From Platycnemis pennipes (Eukaryota; Arthropoda; Insecta; Odonata; Platycnemididae), in NCBI GenBank assembly GCA_933228895.1, contig OW121854.1, positions 12,961,131 through 13,025,130 on the forward strand: a stretch of 64,000 bases of DNA. The letters are read 5' to 3'. How positions within the stretch are numbered: the stretch's first letter is position 1; every line of letters begins with the position of its first letter. Below are positions 10,301-25,300 of this stretch, piece by piece. A program made the position numbers and the translations under genes. The notes under the pieces are model-generated. The model was not told the DNA's origin, made no database searches, and worked only from the letters and a program-made list of their open reading frames with translations.

Positions 10301-13300
10301 TTGGATAATAATAGTCGCTTTATAGAGGTTAATTTAACATTATGTGTTATGGCAATCTCAAGGGGATTTGAAAATTGCACTCGTAATTGAGGTTGTCGTG
10401 TTATTGAGGGTCGTGTAAGCGAGGTTCTACTGTAACATATTTACATGCATACATGTATATTCTACTTTATATATATAAGATACCGTCAAATACGGTATGT
10501 ATAAGGTATTTATCAATTTAGTGCATATATTGTTGTGTAACGAAAATGATTTTGTGTCGCCCGGCAGTCGCTCGTGTACAGGGACGGAGGCAACTTGGTG
10601 TCTGGCTCGCTGGAGGCGCTAGTGCAGCACATGGTGCCCACGGCGGACTACTACCCGGACCGCGCCTACCTTTTCGCCTTCCTGCTCAGCGCGCGCCTCT
10701 TCATCAAACCGCACAAGCTGCTGGGCGAAGTGTGTGCGCTTTGCGATGCGCAGCAGCACCTGGGAGACGACCGCAAAGCGGCGCCACCGTCCAAGGTGAG
10801 CAGCCTGAAGTTATTATCCACGAATATTATATTAGAGGATTATTGAGTCGGGCGCTAGACGCGCTGTCACCCACCGCGCATTTTAATGAGTTTACAAAAG
10901 TCGCCACTCGCGGCGCTAGTTGAGCAGCGATCCATTTGTCACGGGGAATAACATGGCAATAGTGGGAAACAGAACTGATGTTTTGCGTAAATCAGATATA
11001 TACTGCATGTGCTACTATTGTCAACACTGCAGGAACACTTTGAACTTTACTGTCATCAACCAGAATGCAATTTAACAGCCGAAACTCAAAGAGGAACCAT
11101 TAATCAGCGTTATATTGGGACGTATACACCGCTAATGCACTCGCAAGCAATACACATGATACGCAAGTAACTCACGTATCCACCACGTCCCAAAAACTTT
11201 CGTCGTCCCAAACAGGGGCGGTTTCATATCGATGGAGGCGCTCGGCTGCAAACAAATTTTGGGCCCCTTCGTGAATGGTGAAAAGGACTGAGAATGCGAA
11301 GAGGGTCGGGCGCCTCGGCAATCCCCGACCAAGCTGGGCCGCCTATAAAGTGTTTGGTATCCTTGATACAATATGTCTACCGGCAAAGGAAAGAAATTGA
11401 TTATCGCAGTAATTACCGTAACGGGATATTTTCCAAAGAGAAATAATTCTTACATTCCCCTAGGTGGATGCATAGAAATTCTATGGAAATTGTGGGATAT
11501 TCATTTAGACCTAAATGTAGGTATCACTAGAATTTGAATCCTCCTATCAATATCGAAAATACAATCATAACAAAAGAATTAGCAGAGATAAGCAACACTT
11601 GACACTTAAGGACTTAAATCAGGAAATGTAAAGTCTAAGAATAGTAGCAACTAACAACAACAATACTGGCGATCATTTGATGCCAATGAAAACTCCATTA
11701 CCAAACTCCTAAAAATAGAATGTAAATAAGCAGTACAGTAATCATGCTATTTGGTCCTATTTATTTGAAATCAAAACGTTACACTTTACTTTATATGTTA
11801 TAACATACTATTGTCACTCAGAAAAATACATTATAAACTTTTATTTGCCCAGTAGATCAAATACAGAAAAACAACATATGATGCAAGTAATAAATTTCAT
11901 TTTGTATGATACACATTGCATAGAGAGTATTGTGATATTGAAACTATAATAAAATGTACATTCAACCTAAGAATGTGATTCTTTAGATACAATCGTGGGA
12001 CTTATTTCCCTATTATTCTGCAATTAAATATTACATATGTTTATGCACGAGTTTTTTCAAAATCAGCCTCAAAGGAATAAACACTTGCAGTTAACAATAC
12101 CTTCATGTCAAGTGCAAATGGAAATCAGTAGTTCTAACATCCTCCCCTCATCGTAATCCAATGCAAGTGAAAATATCCTGAGAGCCTGGAAAGTAGGAAA
12201 TAAATTACAAGTACGGAATGAGCAGAAACTGGTTTACCTAACAGCACAAAATAACTCACAGAGCGGCTAAGGACTTACATTATCCTGACAAAGGTAGAAG
12301 ACAGAAAACAAATCTCATCGCAAGAAGCAAGAAAAAAGAGCATCGCAACCATCTCACTGTTTACACACACAATACCTTTACAACCCCTACAACGCGTTAC
12401 ATTCACTGGCGATAGCTAACCAGTACAATCATCCAATGACCTCATAGTATTCACCTTGCGTAGAGTAATTAATACCTATATGCTACAATTTAAGAATTTC
12501 ACCTTATCATACTTCACATGAGAGGACTTACTTACCTTCGCCTTGAACAGGCTTCTGTTCCCTGAGCCCATCTCCTTATTTCGCTTTTTGGCACTTTCAT
12601 AACTAGCGTCGCACCCAGGAACACAACAACGGCGGTTAGTCCTCATCGTAAAATACTTGCCAAGAAGACGTAAACAGTTTTCACTGGCAAAAACACTACA
12701 TAAAATAGATTTCGGCCGAGCAAAACACAACCACTTGCACTACCGCTAATGGACGAAGTCGGAAAGGACCGGATCGCTCGACTATCAGCGCCGCTATGCG
12801 GCCGATTTTGGCGAACGAATAAAAAGCGCGCCAAGTGACAGCAAAAATCCGCTTTCCCCTTGAGTTCTGGGGCCTCCTCATGTAGCCTCCTTGTTATTAT
12901 CAAACACACTCGACCAAAAACGCCATTTTGTACTCGAAATCATTAGATGCAGAGATGGGTAAATTACCGTAAATAATCAATTGAGGTAAACTGCCTTGGC
13001 AACGGGGGCGTTTACTCGGAATCGAAATCGCAATTTTGTGCACGAAATTGATAGATGGAAACAAAAAAAAGAATTTAAGTGAAAAAATTAATCTTCTAAC
13101 CACAACCAATCACTCATAAATCAAAAATTAAAATAAGCAAAAGGTGACGCCCACCGAAGAAGCTGATGTGATAATATCGACGTAATTTTCCTCCCGTCCT
13201 TGACTGCTTTCCGTGGAAGGGAAGGGAGTGGAGGTGGGTTCTTGGAAAGTCTCCTCGCACAGATGCTGTCGCAATCGCTCCTATTGGGAGAGTCAGCTGT

Positions 13301-16300
13301 GTCCCCCCCCCCCCCATTGCGATGAGGCAAAGTAGTTTCGCGGGCTCAGTTGTGATTGGACGAAGTCAATGACGTCAGAGGTTGCACCACGCCCACTTTT
13401 CCGAAAGGGTTAAAAATATCAGTTTTTCGCCGCGTATAACTCGAGAAATAATTGACGGATCAAGAAACGGAAAAATATCGTTATTTTCATTTTACAAACT
13501 CTTATCATATTATGCAATAAAAAAATATGGTAAACGACCCCATTACGGTTTTTTCGAAAATTACCGTAATTGTCCGGTAATTTTAAGTTTTGAGCTGCAA
13601 ATCCTTATCAGAGGACTCAAAACGTAATCAAATATGATTGAGTTATAAATTCCGACGCTTATATTAAACATAGCACGACGTTTATCTATTATATAACTTA
13701 TTAAAAAAATTATAAAGAAGTTGTCAGCAACATGCAATTTGCCTCTCTTTTGTCACACCATGAGAAATTTTCGTTCCAAAAACATACCTCTGCGCAATGT
13801 GCATTTGTTATTTTGCTCTGAATTAATCACGGACACAATGTATGGTTTCCAATGGTTTCTTCGTGAAGAAGAAAATTTCTGAAAAAGAACTTTTCTGAAA
13901 ATTACCGTTTATTACGGTAGGGGTGTTGGTAATTTACGAAAAATACCACGGCAATTTACGAAAATTTCCGCGGTAATTTACCAAGTTGCCCATCTCTAGG
14001 TATTACTAATTAGAGAAAGGCTATGAGGCGTTAGATGGAAAAGAAAACTGAACTTTGGTGGGAAATTTAATCTTCTAACCAGAGCGGTTCACTCATAAAA
14101 TAAGAAAACATTTGTGTTCATTACTAGCGGCGCTTTGTTGTACCTAGTTTCTGCACAGTTTATACACAATTAAGTTTAATTAACTTCTGGATTTGAAAAA
14201 ATAAATATAGAAAGATTGAAAGTTCAAAAATACACTCATTTGATTGTAATGACATAGTTTCCTTTCGCCTGCACCCTTTCCTTCACCCATAATGATCCTG
14301 TAGGATATTTCAAGCCTGCCGCATGAACGGCAGTGAAATTCACATAAATGAAACACAAGGAAGCACGGCTTTAGCGCTGTATGGAGTTCACCATTGGTCG
14401 TGGCTCACGCCCACCGAAAAAGCTGCTGTGATAACATTGGCATCATTTTCCTCCCATCCTTGACTGCTCTTATGGGAAGGGAAGGAAGTGGAGGGGGGTT
14501 CTCGGAAGGTCTGCTCGCACAGAGGCTGTCACAACCGCTCTTATTGGCAGAGTCTGCTGTGTCCCCCCCCATTGCGATGAGGCAAAGTAGCTTTGCGGGC
14601 TCAATTGTGATTGGACGAAGTCGACATACGTCAGAGGTTGAACCACACCCACTTTTCCAAAAGGGTTAAAAAGATCAGCTTTTCACCGCTTGTAACTCGA
14701 GAAATAATTGACGGATCAAAAAACGGAAAAATACAGGTCTTTTTATTTTACAAACTCTATCATACTCAACAGTAAACAACATATGGTGAATGACCCCATT
14801 CAAAGAAATTCCTTCTGGGATGCAACAAAACCTGCACATCATACCCCACCAACACACTAACGTTAGAAAAACATCAGTATAACGTTTTTTGGTTAGTGCA
14901 CGCCACTTTCATTAGATTTCCTAACCACAATAACGGCCCAGTTCTACAGCCACGTCAAGTGGTTTGAGAAAAACGCTAAAGTAACATTCACTGTGAACCT
15001 ATGTCTAGTCAAGGAGGGGACCGTGTCCAAGCATCGCAGCTCTCCATCAAACTTCGGTCACCTTCAGGAGTCTTCGACACATCGCAGATGCTTTGCCAAT
15101 GCCTCCTTTGATAAAATTATTATATTAGTATTAAAGGATTATTATTATACTAGTATTAAAGGAGGCCATGACTACAATCAATGTCTTGCAAACAAGATCG
15201 ACTTTGATCACCTCAAAATTCAAAATGGCAGTTGTTGATAAGCCAGAAACATAAGAAAGAACTATCTCCTCTGATATTTACGTTTTCTTTTAATATGTGA
15301 TCATAGAAGCTTACATTTAAATTCTAATGGACAATTAAGTTACGGTGAGTAGGTACCTAAATGATTGTTATGACAAGTGGTTGCGTTGAATATTATTTAT
15401 GAATTTTCCAGTTTTCATCTGCCTTCCATGCTGACTTTTTGAATTGCTGCAACAGGAATTAAGTCTATTTATCATTTTACAGGCACATAAAGTCATTGAC
15501 AAGTGTTAGCAGTGAGCCAAAAACAATTCAGATCATCATTCAACTAGGTACTTGACAAACGTGGAAATGTTTTGTGTGTGTTATGACAGTGCAGTGATTG
15601 ACTTTCGATGATATTTGAATGAACCACCTGTTGGAAAAATATAATTTCAATTTTTAGAAGAGCGTTGTTTTTTTTAAAGACAGCTGGTTGTTGTACACCC
15701 AGATCAACCATTTAATATTAAATGTTACGGAAAAATCAAGCTTGATCGCTAATTTTTATTCATGTGCCATGTAGTTTGATATTGGTGATTATCCCACTGG
15801 CTGTTCTGGAGGTTATACCTAAGTATTTGAATCTTATGTGTTACAAAGTCAAGTGAATGCAATGGTTGAAAATGGAAATAGTGTCAATAAATGCAATTTA
15901 TTTTACTCACAAACAGTCGTTTTTGTTTACAATCGTCTTAACTCGCATGAATCAAGGCCATGGATAGAATAGCCATGGATAGATCTATCCATGGCCTTGG
16001 CATGAATGTGCTATTGAAGTTGTGAATTTGCTATGTGACATCAAGAAGCAGCAAACGTGCACGAATTTAGCACGGTCTAAGTCTGTGTATAGTTAACGTG
16101 TACCAAATTATTCCGAATCAAATTACGTAATCTGCTTTATCGGAACCGAGGATGGCTAGTTCCTCAACTTTTTCAGTGCTTATTCTGCAAATAAATATGT
16201 TCTTAGTTTGCTTTAAATTGTTTGACAAAGATTCTGCTGGTCTTACTAGATATGTATATGATGAACAGAGTAATATGCGATTAGAGTGCTATGTACGTGA

Positions 16301-19300
16301 TATATAATTTTAAATAATTCCCTTTGTGTAGTATGGGGAGTTACATTCTCGTTTTATGTTATTGTTATTTTAACGTTATCCCGAAACGGTTAGCTCTAAA
16401 CGTTAAAAAAAACGTTCGGATGGTTGGACATTATAGCATGTTTCAAACCGCGTTCGTTTGAACGTTATACTGCATACTTTTAACGTTGTTGTGTTGGTGG
16501 GGTAAATGCTGTTTTGTAAAACTATTATAATTATGGCTGAATATTCTTTCATCTTTGATATTGAAGTGATTAAAGCAGCCCATTTGTGAGCAACAAATCC
16601 TTGTATGCTGTTCCAGAAGGGTTTCCTTTACTTCCATAGTTACTTACTTTACTTTACTGCCATAATTGTGTTTATATGCTCAATAAGTGGCCTCCGCATC
16701 AACTGAATAGTGGCAATGGCCTTTCTGTTGCAGGATCGCCTGGGCAGATTTGTTCCTCATTTGGTTCAGCTGTTGGCGGAGTGGACAGAGACCTTCCCGT
16801 ATGATTTCCGAGATGAGAGGGTCATGGGCCACGTCCGCTCCCTGACGCAGAAGTGCGTGGCCATTGACCCCAGTGTGCGACGGGAGGTGTCAGCACTGCT
16901 ACAGGCACTCCTGCTCCGGCTCACAGCCCTCGAAAAGTACGAAGAGTTCCTACAGAAAGTGAATGCAGAGTCCTCTGCAGGTTCACTTGACTGCCTCAGC
17001 TCAGTAAGTCAATTCTTTGTGTTGTAATAACTAATGCGGATGTTTGCTCAGGGCTGTGATGGCGTAAGTGAAGAAAAATAAGTTTTTGGTTTGAACTTTT
17101 GTAGGTTATGATCGCTGTAAGTATATTTGTTGTTTGGGTGTACCCTGCATGCTTAATCAGGTGTGTTGCCCAATGTTGTGTGGCCAGTGTCAGGGGGTTG
17201 TCATAGAAACCTAAAAAAATCTTTTTTAAATTTGCACGAATTTGAAAATGGTATTTTTTATTGAAATTGATGAAGCTTCAAATGATCCCATAGTGAAGAA
17301 TCTCTTTTAATTGCTTCATTACTCACAAATCATTCCCATTTCTTCAACTTCCCATGCCTATCAGTTACAAATAACTATGAGACTTGGAATTTCCAAGGAT
17401 GAATTTTTTTCAGAATGTTGTTTACAAAAAAGTGACATTATGTGTCATTCTTGAAATTGCCAGATGTTCCCAGCCCATTGGATAACACAGTGTGGGTGAA
17501 TACAACTTTTTGCTCAAATTTTTACAATGGATAATTGAATTTGAGTTATGAACTCTGATAGGAATGAGTTCTATTTTACATTTGAGGAAATGTGTTCTTT
17601 CTGTCCTTTTCACTTTGAAACACCTATTTATCCGATGTTGGAGAAATGCCTGCTAATATTGGCATTGTTTTACCTGTTTGTAGCACACTCTTAATGCTAC
17701 TTGGGATTACTCATGTAATTTAGCATTCATATTGCCCAGTGAACATCATTTATCAGTCAAATGAGATTTCATCCTTACTTGTATTCTCTACATCACTTCA
17801 AATGTAATAAGTTAATCTTTTCTTGAAAGCCCTTTGGCTCCTTCTCTGAAGTTAGTTAGTTTTCCCTTGACCTTTTCCTCTCGGGTGTCAAGTGATACTC
17901 GACACAGCATAGCTCACTACCAACTTGTGTGTCGAGGGTCACTTAACACACGACATGTGAAATCCAGGGGCATTTAAAATTAAATTCCGAGTGGACTTCA
18001 GGTATAGAGGGGTGAAAAAATCCAAATGAAAAGGGTTAAACTATTCTGATTTCATTGCATATTTGGTATTTATGAGGTATATTTGACTATTGTTAATGGG
18101 AAGATTATAATGTGGCTCATCATTTCTTTCAATGATGATGAAGTATAGTAAAATTGTCACATAATATTTGTGTGTTGAAAGATTTTTTAAACTCTTTAAT
18201 AAATTAATTTTTTAATCTCGATAATAAATATTTTTTTAAATTGATAATATGATCATATTCCACATGACTATGTCTAAATTATAAGTCACCAGGCTAAGCT
18301 TGGAGTGCAATTTTTTTGCCTATCAATCCAAGGTATACGATTTGGTTAAGTCCAGCCATAAGATGAGCTTTGTAGGATAGAAATTAATATTCTGGATAGA
18401 AGCTAAGGATTCTGAGTTTTCTCAGATTCAGAGTTTTAAATTAGAAGTTATACTTCTGTATCTTCTATCATATGCACTCGTAATTTTTGGCAAAATGGAT
18501 TTATACAAACCTATGTTCCTTTGCAGACTGATGTTACGGAGCTGTGCTTGAGTCCCGCCTCGTTAGCCCAACAGTTAACTCACATAGAACTGGAAAGGTT
18601 ATCGTACATTGGGCCAGAGGAATTTGTTCAAGCTTTTGCAAAAGAGAACCCTAATGTTGAGACGTCATTTAAAGATATGAAGAAGACCCGTAACCTTGAG
18701 TCATATGTCCAGTGGTTCAATCGCCTGAGTTACTTGGTTGCCACTGAGGTTTGTAAGGTAAGCATCCCCAGCCAAAATGCAGGCCTTGAATAAATATCAC
18801 TTGAATTCATATTTAAAACATCCCATCCCTTAAATTAAAATTGTTATGCACCTAAAATATTTGTATCAACTTGTCTCTTTCACACATGCTCAAATTATAA
18901 GCTGATTCATTCTTGTTTTATTACTGAGTCATTTGACTTTGAGAGCAAACAGTGCCTTTATATTCAGTAATGTAGTCAGAACTTTTTTCTAATGATTCTA
19001 CTCTGTGGATTTCTCTTATTAGCAAATTGATGGTCTTACAGTAATTATAATACGGGGAAATACTGAATGTTTCAAAAAGCATTGTCATGTTAATCATTGC
19101 TGGCATAATTTGAATTTTCTCTCAACACATTGCGTACAGCAGTGTTTGAATGCCTCATAAACTCCGTTCCTGCAGACATTTAAATGAAACCTCTTTTAAA
19201 TGCACTTCAAACGCACTTCTCCTATGTCATTGGTTATTTTTAATTGGAATTTTTTAAAACTTACCAGCAATGTCAGTTGGCATGTCACCGAGTTTACAGC

Positions 19301-22300
19301 CAAAGGTAGGGTAACTTGGGCAGTTGAGGCCCTGAAAATGAGCTACTCCGTTGCTCTATGTTTGCATGGTAGAGCAACCTTACTGCGGCAGAGTAGGGTA
19401 GCAACTCAAGGCAGGCAGCTTGGGCGGGTGATCATGGGAGAGGTAGGAAAGTGGCTCCACCAACGTGTTTTTCCTAAACACACCTATGTACATAAAATAA
19501 TCTCTTAATACATAAAAATATAATATAATATTCCATAGCAACACAACAACAGTATAAATAAATAAAGAATATTCCAACCAGTCAACAACCAATTTTCTGT
19601 TACTCAACAGGTAAAAATGTAGCAAAAAAAAGCATTTAACAAAGGCAAAAATTTAGCCGTGGTAACAATAATTAAATAGATGATTACAAATTCAAGGCAA
19701 TTTCACTTTCGGCCTCAAATTGCAACTAGGTCCCTTCGTAGCCAATTTCATTGCATACCTCCATGAATTCTGTTACATTTAATGGTAGCCTCAATAATCT
19801 GTCTGCATTTCCTTTATGTTCAGATTTGATATACTGAATATCAAAATCATACAATGATAAAAATAGTGCATAGTGCTGCAGTCGGCTAGCGGCATATGCA
19901 GGTAAACCGTTTTGGGGTAAAAAAATTGACAAGAGTGGTTTATGATTGTTTATCAAGGTGAAGTGTTGTGAAAACAAATATTGATGAAATTTCTTTACCC
20001 CACACACAATAGCCAGAGCTTCCTTGCTAATGACAGAATAACCCTGATCGGCTTTCAACAATGTTCTTGAGGCAAAGGAAATGGGTTTTTTCGATCCGTC
20101 CCCTTTGACCTGACTTAGGATACACCCTATGCCATAGGATGAACTATCCTATGGCTAATTTTAATGGTAACTTTGGGTCATATTGCGCTAAAATTGGAAT
20201 GGACACCAGTTTCTCCTTGACCAACTTAAAAACTTGGGTACAAGCTTTATTCCATTTGAAGTTGGTGTTTTTTTGTAATAATCTATGCAGGGGACTTAAC
20301 ATATTAGACAAATTGGGTACAAAATTAGGGTAGTAATTTACTAACCCTACGAACCCTTTCAATAGCGAGGTATTTTCAGGAATAGGAGCATTTACTACTG
20401 CTTCTACTTTACAAGGTGCCTTAGGCAACCCTTTTTTACTGATTCCATATCACTCTCACACTCAGTGATTCAACCCGAAGGTTTGGTAGGTGAGGGTAGA
20501 GCTCACCCCGGACTAAGCCAATGGCGTGTGGAATTCACACATTCAGGGTATAGGGGTCAATTCCTTTCCCTGGGCCACCTCGCACTCCGAGGATTTTTCG
20601 TTCGGGGGCTTCCAAAGGCTTCACCTGGATTCGAACCCGGGACCCTTCAATCAGTAGCTCAGCGCTCTACCCACTAGGCCACCACGCTCCCAATTTTTCC
20701 ATTCCTAGATATTAAATTAGATTCAATTCCTAGATTTCACATCCTAGATATTCAATAGGTGGAGAAAATAATTGATATTTTCTTTTGCTTACCATTAAAC
20801 CATTTTGGCTCAATCTTAAGCAAAAATTCTTTAGATTAGCCAAGTGCTCGGTTGTATTTCTACCAGTAATTTAAGTATCATCAAAAAACAAATCATCGCA
20901 GGTATATCAGCTAACACTTGCTCCATGATTTGTTGAAACAAGCCTGGAGCAGGAGACGTACCATATGGAATGCAATTAAACACAAAAAAAAACCCTTGTG
21001 TGTACTGATGGTACGATACTTTTTTGAATTCGCATGTAGATTAAATTGGGTGTATTTTTGTGATAGATCAATTTTCAAAAATATTCTCCCATCTGCAGTG
21101 AAGTGAACAGTTCCTCGATTCTAGGAATGGGGTAACGGTCCACCTTTAAATATGGGTTTAAGGTAACTTTAAAATCCCCACATATTCTAATTTCCTCATT
21201 TTTCTTTAGAATCGACACAATTGGTATTTCCCAATTGCCGCCGGTAACAGGCATTAAAATTTCCTCATTTACTAATCTATTTAACTCTTGCTCCACCTTT
21301 GTTTCCAAGGCATAAGAAAATGCGCTAGGTTTATGGTACATATTTAGGAGTAAAATTGTTCTTTAATCTTAATTTGATAGGTTATACCTTATAACAACCC
21401 AATTTTTTCACAAATCCCTGTGGAAATTCCTTACACAGTTCATCAAAAATCTTAGAAACCTTACCTTCATATTGATTCAAGCGACTTGAATGCTCCACAA
21501 TTCCCCCTCTGTTATCATCACGACTAATACAGTTTATACCACAAGGTTTAATTTCTAATAGGAGTGCTTTCATCCAATCACTCCCCAGGATAGGGTTCGC
21601 TTCATTCTTTATCACGTAGAGATCCAATTTCCCCCTGAATTCCTCCCCAAAATTTAATTTCCCAACTGGTACTATTTTCTCCATTGTATATGAACTTAAT
21701 ACAGGCGATGTGTGTTTCAAAAGGATATGCATAAACTTATCAGTATAACAATTTTTGGAGGTGCAATGCTCCGTTATCAATTGCAAAATAAAGCAAATGA
21801 TTTCCTGCACTTCAGTTGATAGTTATCAGCTTCACTTTTACCCAATTTATGCAATAAATTTCACTCCCTTGCATAACAAGTAAATTAGAAATATCATACA
21901 CATCATCATTGTCGTCTGCCTCTTACGAAACAAAATGTTGGCGGCCAGCATTAGCATGGGAATACCTCCCTTTCAGAGCCTTTACACGGTTCTGACAATC
22001 ACCCCAACATTCACTCCAGGAAGAGGGCTTAAACTTACGCACTTTCTCCAAATGACCTTTTTTATTGCAATAGTTGCAATTATAACCCTTAAAACGGCAC
22101 TTTTGGGAATAATGCCCAAATATTCCACTGCAATTTACACACATTTGGATTTTCACCTATCTCTCCTCTGACCCTTCCTTGACTGGATGGTTGTTGCCGG
22201 ATACCCCCAATACTCTGCGAGGAAATCCTTTGGATCTTCCAGGCTCCCGCTGTGTGGTGAAGCATCAAAGAAGCGGCATCCTTGTCGGCTGCATCCAGGG

Positions 22301-25300
22301 CGGAGGCGATGTTCACTGCTCTTATCATACGTCAGGTCCTTCTCACCCATCAGATGCTTTTTTACGGTCTCACTGCACAAGCTGCTGACAAGGCGATCTC
22401 GTAAATAGTCTGCTAAATTTTCTTTGAACTCGCAGTGGGTTGATAGCTTTTTCGATCGCACCACCATGCTCCAATTGCTGGCGTAAGCTAAATTTATATT
22501 GTTCGGCAATGAATGATGGTTTCGGATTTCTTGCACGATTTGCACTACATAGTTCTTTATACGGTTTGGCACTCTGCTTTTGCGGAGTGCCCAAATCTAT
22601 TAGCAAGTTGTGCATCTTAACTCCTACTACACTTAGTAGAGTACTTACTTTTTTCTCTCGCTTGTAATATCATTCCAATCCATATCAATCCACGAAATAC
22701 TCTAAGCGTTCTATGTACGAGGACTCCTTGGCTCAGTCAAAATTTCCAATTGCACCTATTAACGCCATTGGACGTGCCTTCTCACATCCCTTGCGTAATT
22801 TCCAATTTCTACAATGAAATACTGCCATCTAGACAAAATTATTCTCTGTCATTTTGTCAATTTGGTATGCCACCATGTTTACAGCCAAAGGTAGGGTAAC
22901 TAGGACGGCTGAGACCCGAAAAATGAGCACCTCTGTCGTTCTGTGTTTGCATGGTAGAGCGACCTTAGCATGGTAGTGTAGGACTCACCGCTGGCAGGTG
23001 GCTTGGGTGATCATGGGAGAGGTAGGAAAGTGGCTCCACCAACGGGTTTATTCTGAATCACATAAATCACATCAGTAATCCATACCGGTGTGGTACAGCA
23101 GAAAACAGCTACCTTTATGCTGTGATAAATGCAAATATTACACATATACCTACATAGTGAGTTTCTCATCTAACGTCTTTGGATATGGACACTTACAAAC
23201 CCACGTGTGATACTTCTTCTTCTCTATCTTTACTGTGAGAGAGAATGAACGGGTGATCTTCCTTGGAGGCCCACTCTGTTTTGTTTTTAAACTAATTGTA
23301 ATGTTTTGTTTTTACAGCATGTCAAGAAGAAACAACGGGTTAAAGTGATGGAATACTGGATAGAAACAGCTCGTGAATGCTTCAACATTGGAAATTTCAA
23401 CTCCCTAATGGCCATAATTGCAGGACTGAACATGTCTCCAATTTCAAGGTTGAAAAAAACGGTGAGTTCTTATTTGTTCTTTGTTAGTTTCTTCTGATGT
23501 TTCTTAATTGCGGTCGTAAAGTGACCCGCAGTGCACATAATTTGTAGTGGAGCCTGAATATCTATGTGGTACATTGAGTATACAGTTTGTTTTGAAGAAA
23601 GTGTAGACTTTTATATAGCTATACAAAGCCTCTACACTAGCACTACCTTGTGTCTAATACATGTGCAAACATCCTCTATGAGATGTATGTGCATGTAAGC
23701 AGAATGTATTCCAAAGGTATCATGTAGAGGACATCCTGTATGCAGTATGCATGGCTGAGATGCTGTAGTTGTCCTTTTTCCATTCCAGTATGTGTGCAAA
23801 TTTATCAATTCAATCAACCCAAGCTATAAAAAAAATACATAATAGTTTTTTGCTGTCTTTAAAAATGCAACCTGAAACCAAAAATTTCTTTTTTTAATTC
23901 ATCTTCCTTGCCCATTTAATTCTATTGATATATATTTAATACTCCTTTAATAAGTTTATGATAATATCCTCCTTAAGTTAAGTGTTTGCCCCACATTCAG
24001 CTGACCAGTCTTATTCATAAATCCTGTCCCTCCATTCTCTACTCTTCTTAGGGTTTGCACTTATATGCTCTTCCTCTTATTTAACCCTCTAAGAGCCACT
24101 GAATTTTGGTGAGACTAGCGAAAAGTGCCAGCTTGAATTTGAGAGTTTTTTAACACCTTGTGAAAAAGCAGTATGAAGTTAATTTTTAAAATATTATTGT
24201 AATGTTTTTTTATTAAACTAAAACTGGATTAATTGTTGTTTATAATATTCTGATGATTTGCATAAAGGATAAATGTAATTATCACAGCAAGAATAGTTTG
24301 AAAATAATATTATGCTGCTTGAGCCAATGTATCGGCTTGTGGCCTTTTCTGCTTGTGGAGCAAAAGCCGATATATCGGCCCATGGCACTAAGAGGATAAA
24401 ATGGTGTCAGCATCTGCCAAGTTTAGTGTTCTTTTTCTTCAGTTTAGTGTTCCTCCACCTTTTAGGATTTCCTCCCATGCCCCTCCATCCAATCTCTACA
24501 TACTTTGTCGACTTCTCCTCTCTCTTCCCTCTCACATCCAAATAGCCTTCCACGCATTTCTCTCATTTTGTCCACTCAATATGCCCAAACCACACTTCTT
24601 TCTCACACTTTTCCAGTAAAGCCAGTATCACCTCAGTCTCATAAGTCACTCTGTCTCCAATCCCGTGAATCCAGTCATCCACTGCAACATTGCAACATCA
24701 GCTGCATCCAAATGCACCTCTTGCGAGATGAGCCCTCATTGCACATCTTAAACATCTTGGCCTTCATCTGAATGCTCACCTCCCTGCCATACCTCTTCTT
24801 CCAGTGCTATATATCTGTTCTTGCTTCTGTGATTCATCTCTGCCTCTATCCCTCAATCCTTTGCCACAGTTGAGCCAATATATGTCAACTTCAATGGTAA
24901 TATTTTGTTCTCGGAGATGTACATTCCCCCTCTCCTTGCCCTTTATGTACCAAATATCTACTGTGTCTCAGACTTGCTGATCCTCATTCCTCTGTCCCTC
25001 ATCATTCTCCTCAATTTTTTCAGAGACATTTTAGTTCCAAGGTCTCCTAATTATTTCTCAGGATTGGAAGCAGATAAAAATATCTTTGAGCTTAAACTAC
25101 AGGTCCACTCTTTGTGAATGTGAGACCAGCAGCTTTTTGTCTTTTGTGGCAATGAGACTTGGGCTGCTATTCTGAACGAGATAAGGCCGGCCTTATAAGT
25201 CATAATAGCGGAAAAAGTCGATATTTTCAAGAGTATTACGACCCAGTCGTTATTTGCTATTCTGAATGCCGAAGAGTCACCGGAAGTCGCTATTCTACAG

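Larger units (their letters stand above)
19726..22670 (-). mobile_element. Decayed Ty3/gypsy-type LTR retrotransposon
   Basis: Reading the minus strand from 22670 to 19726 gives gag, a zinc knuckle, protease, reverse transcriptase and RNase H in gypsy order. Each part is broken by frameshifts, stops and a SINE insertion. No integrase is seen between the RNase H part and the left flanking repeat, so the 3' end of pol has been lost. The element sits antisense in intron 4 of the RASGEF1-like gene. It is an old, non-functional copy. Confidence 0.9.

Noticed and set aside
10546..10923. 125-residue plus-strand open frame overlapping exon B
   Set aside because: It is in a different frame from the RasGEF domain, Arg/Ala/Gly-rich because of the GC-rich exon, and has no family match.
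11132..11386. 84-residue minus-strand frame in intron 2
   Set aside because: GC-richer patch with no recognised family, no splice context and no link to the THAP-like exon.
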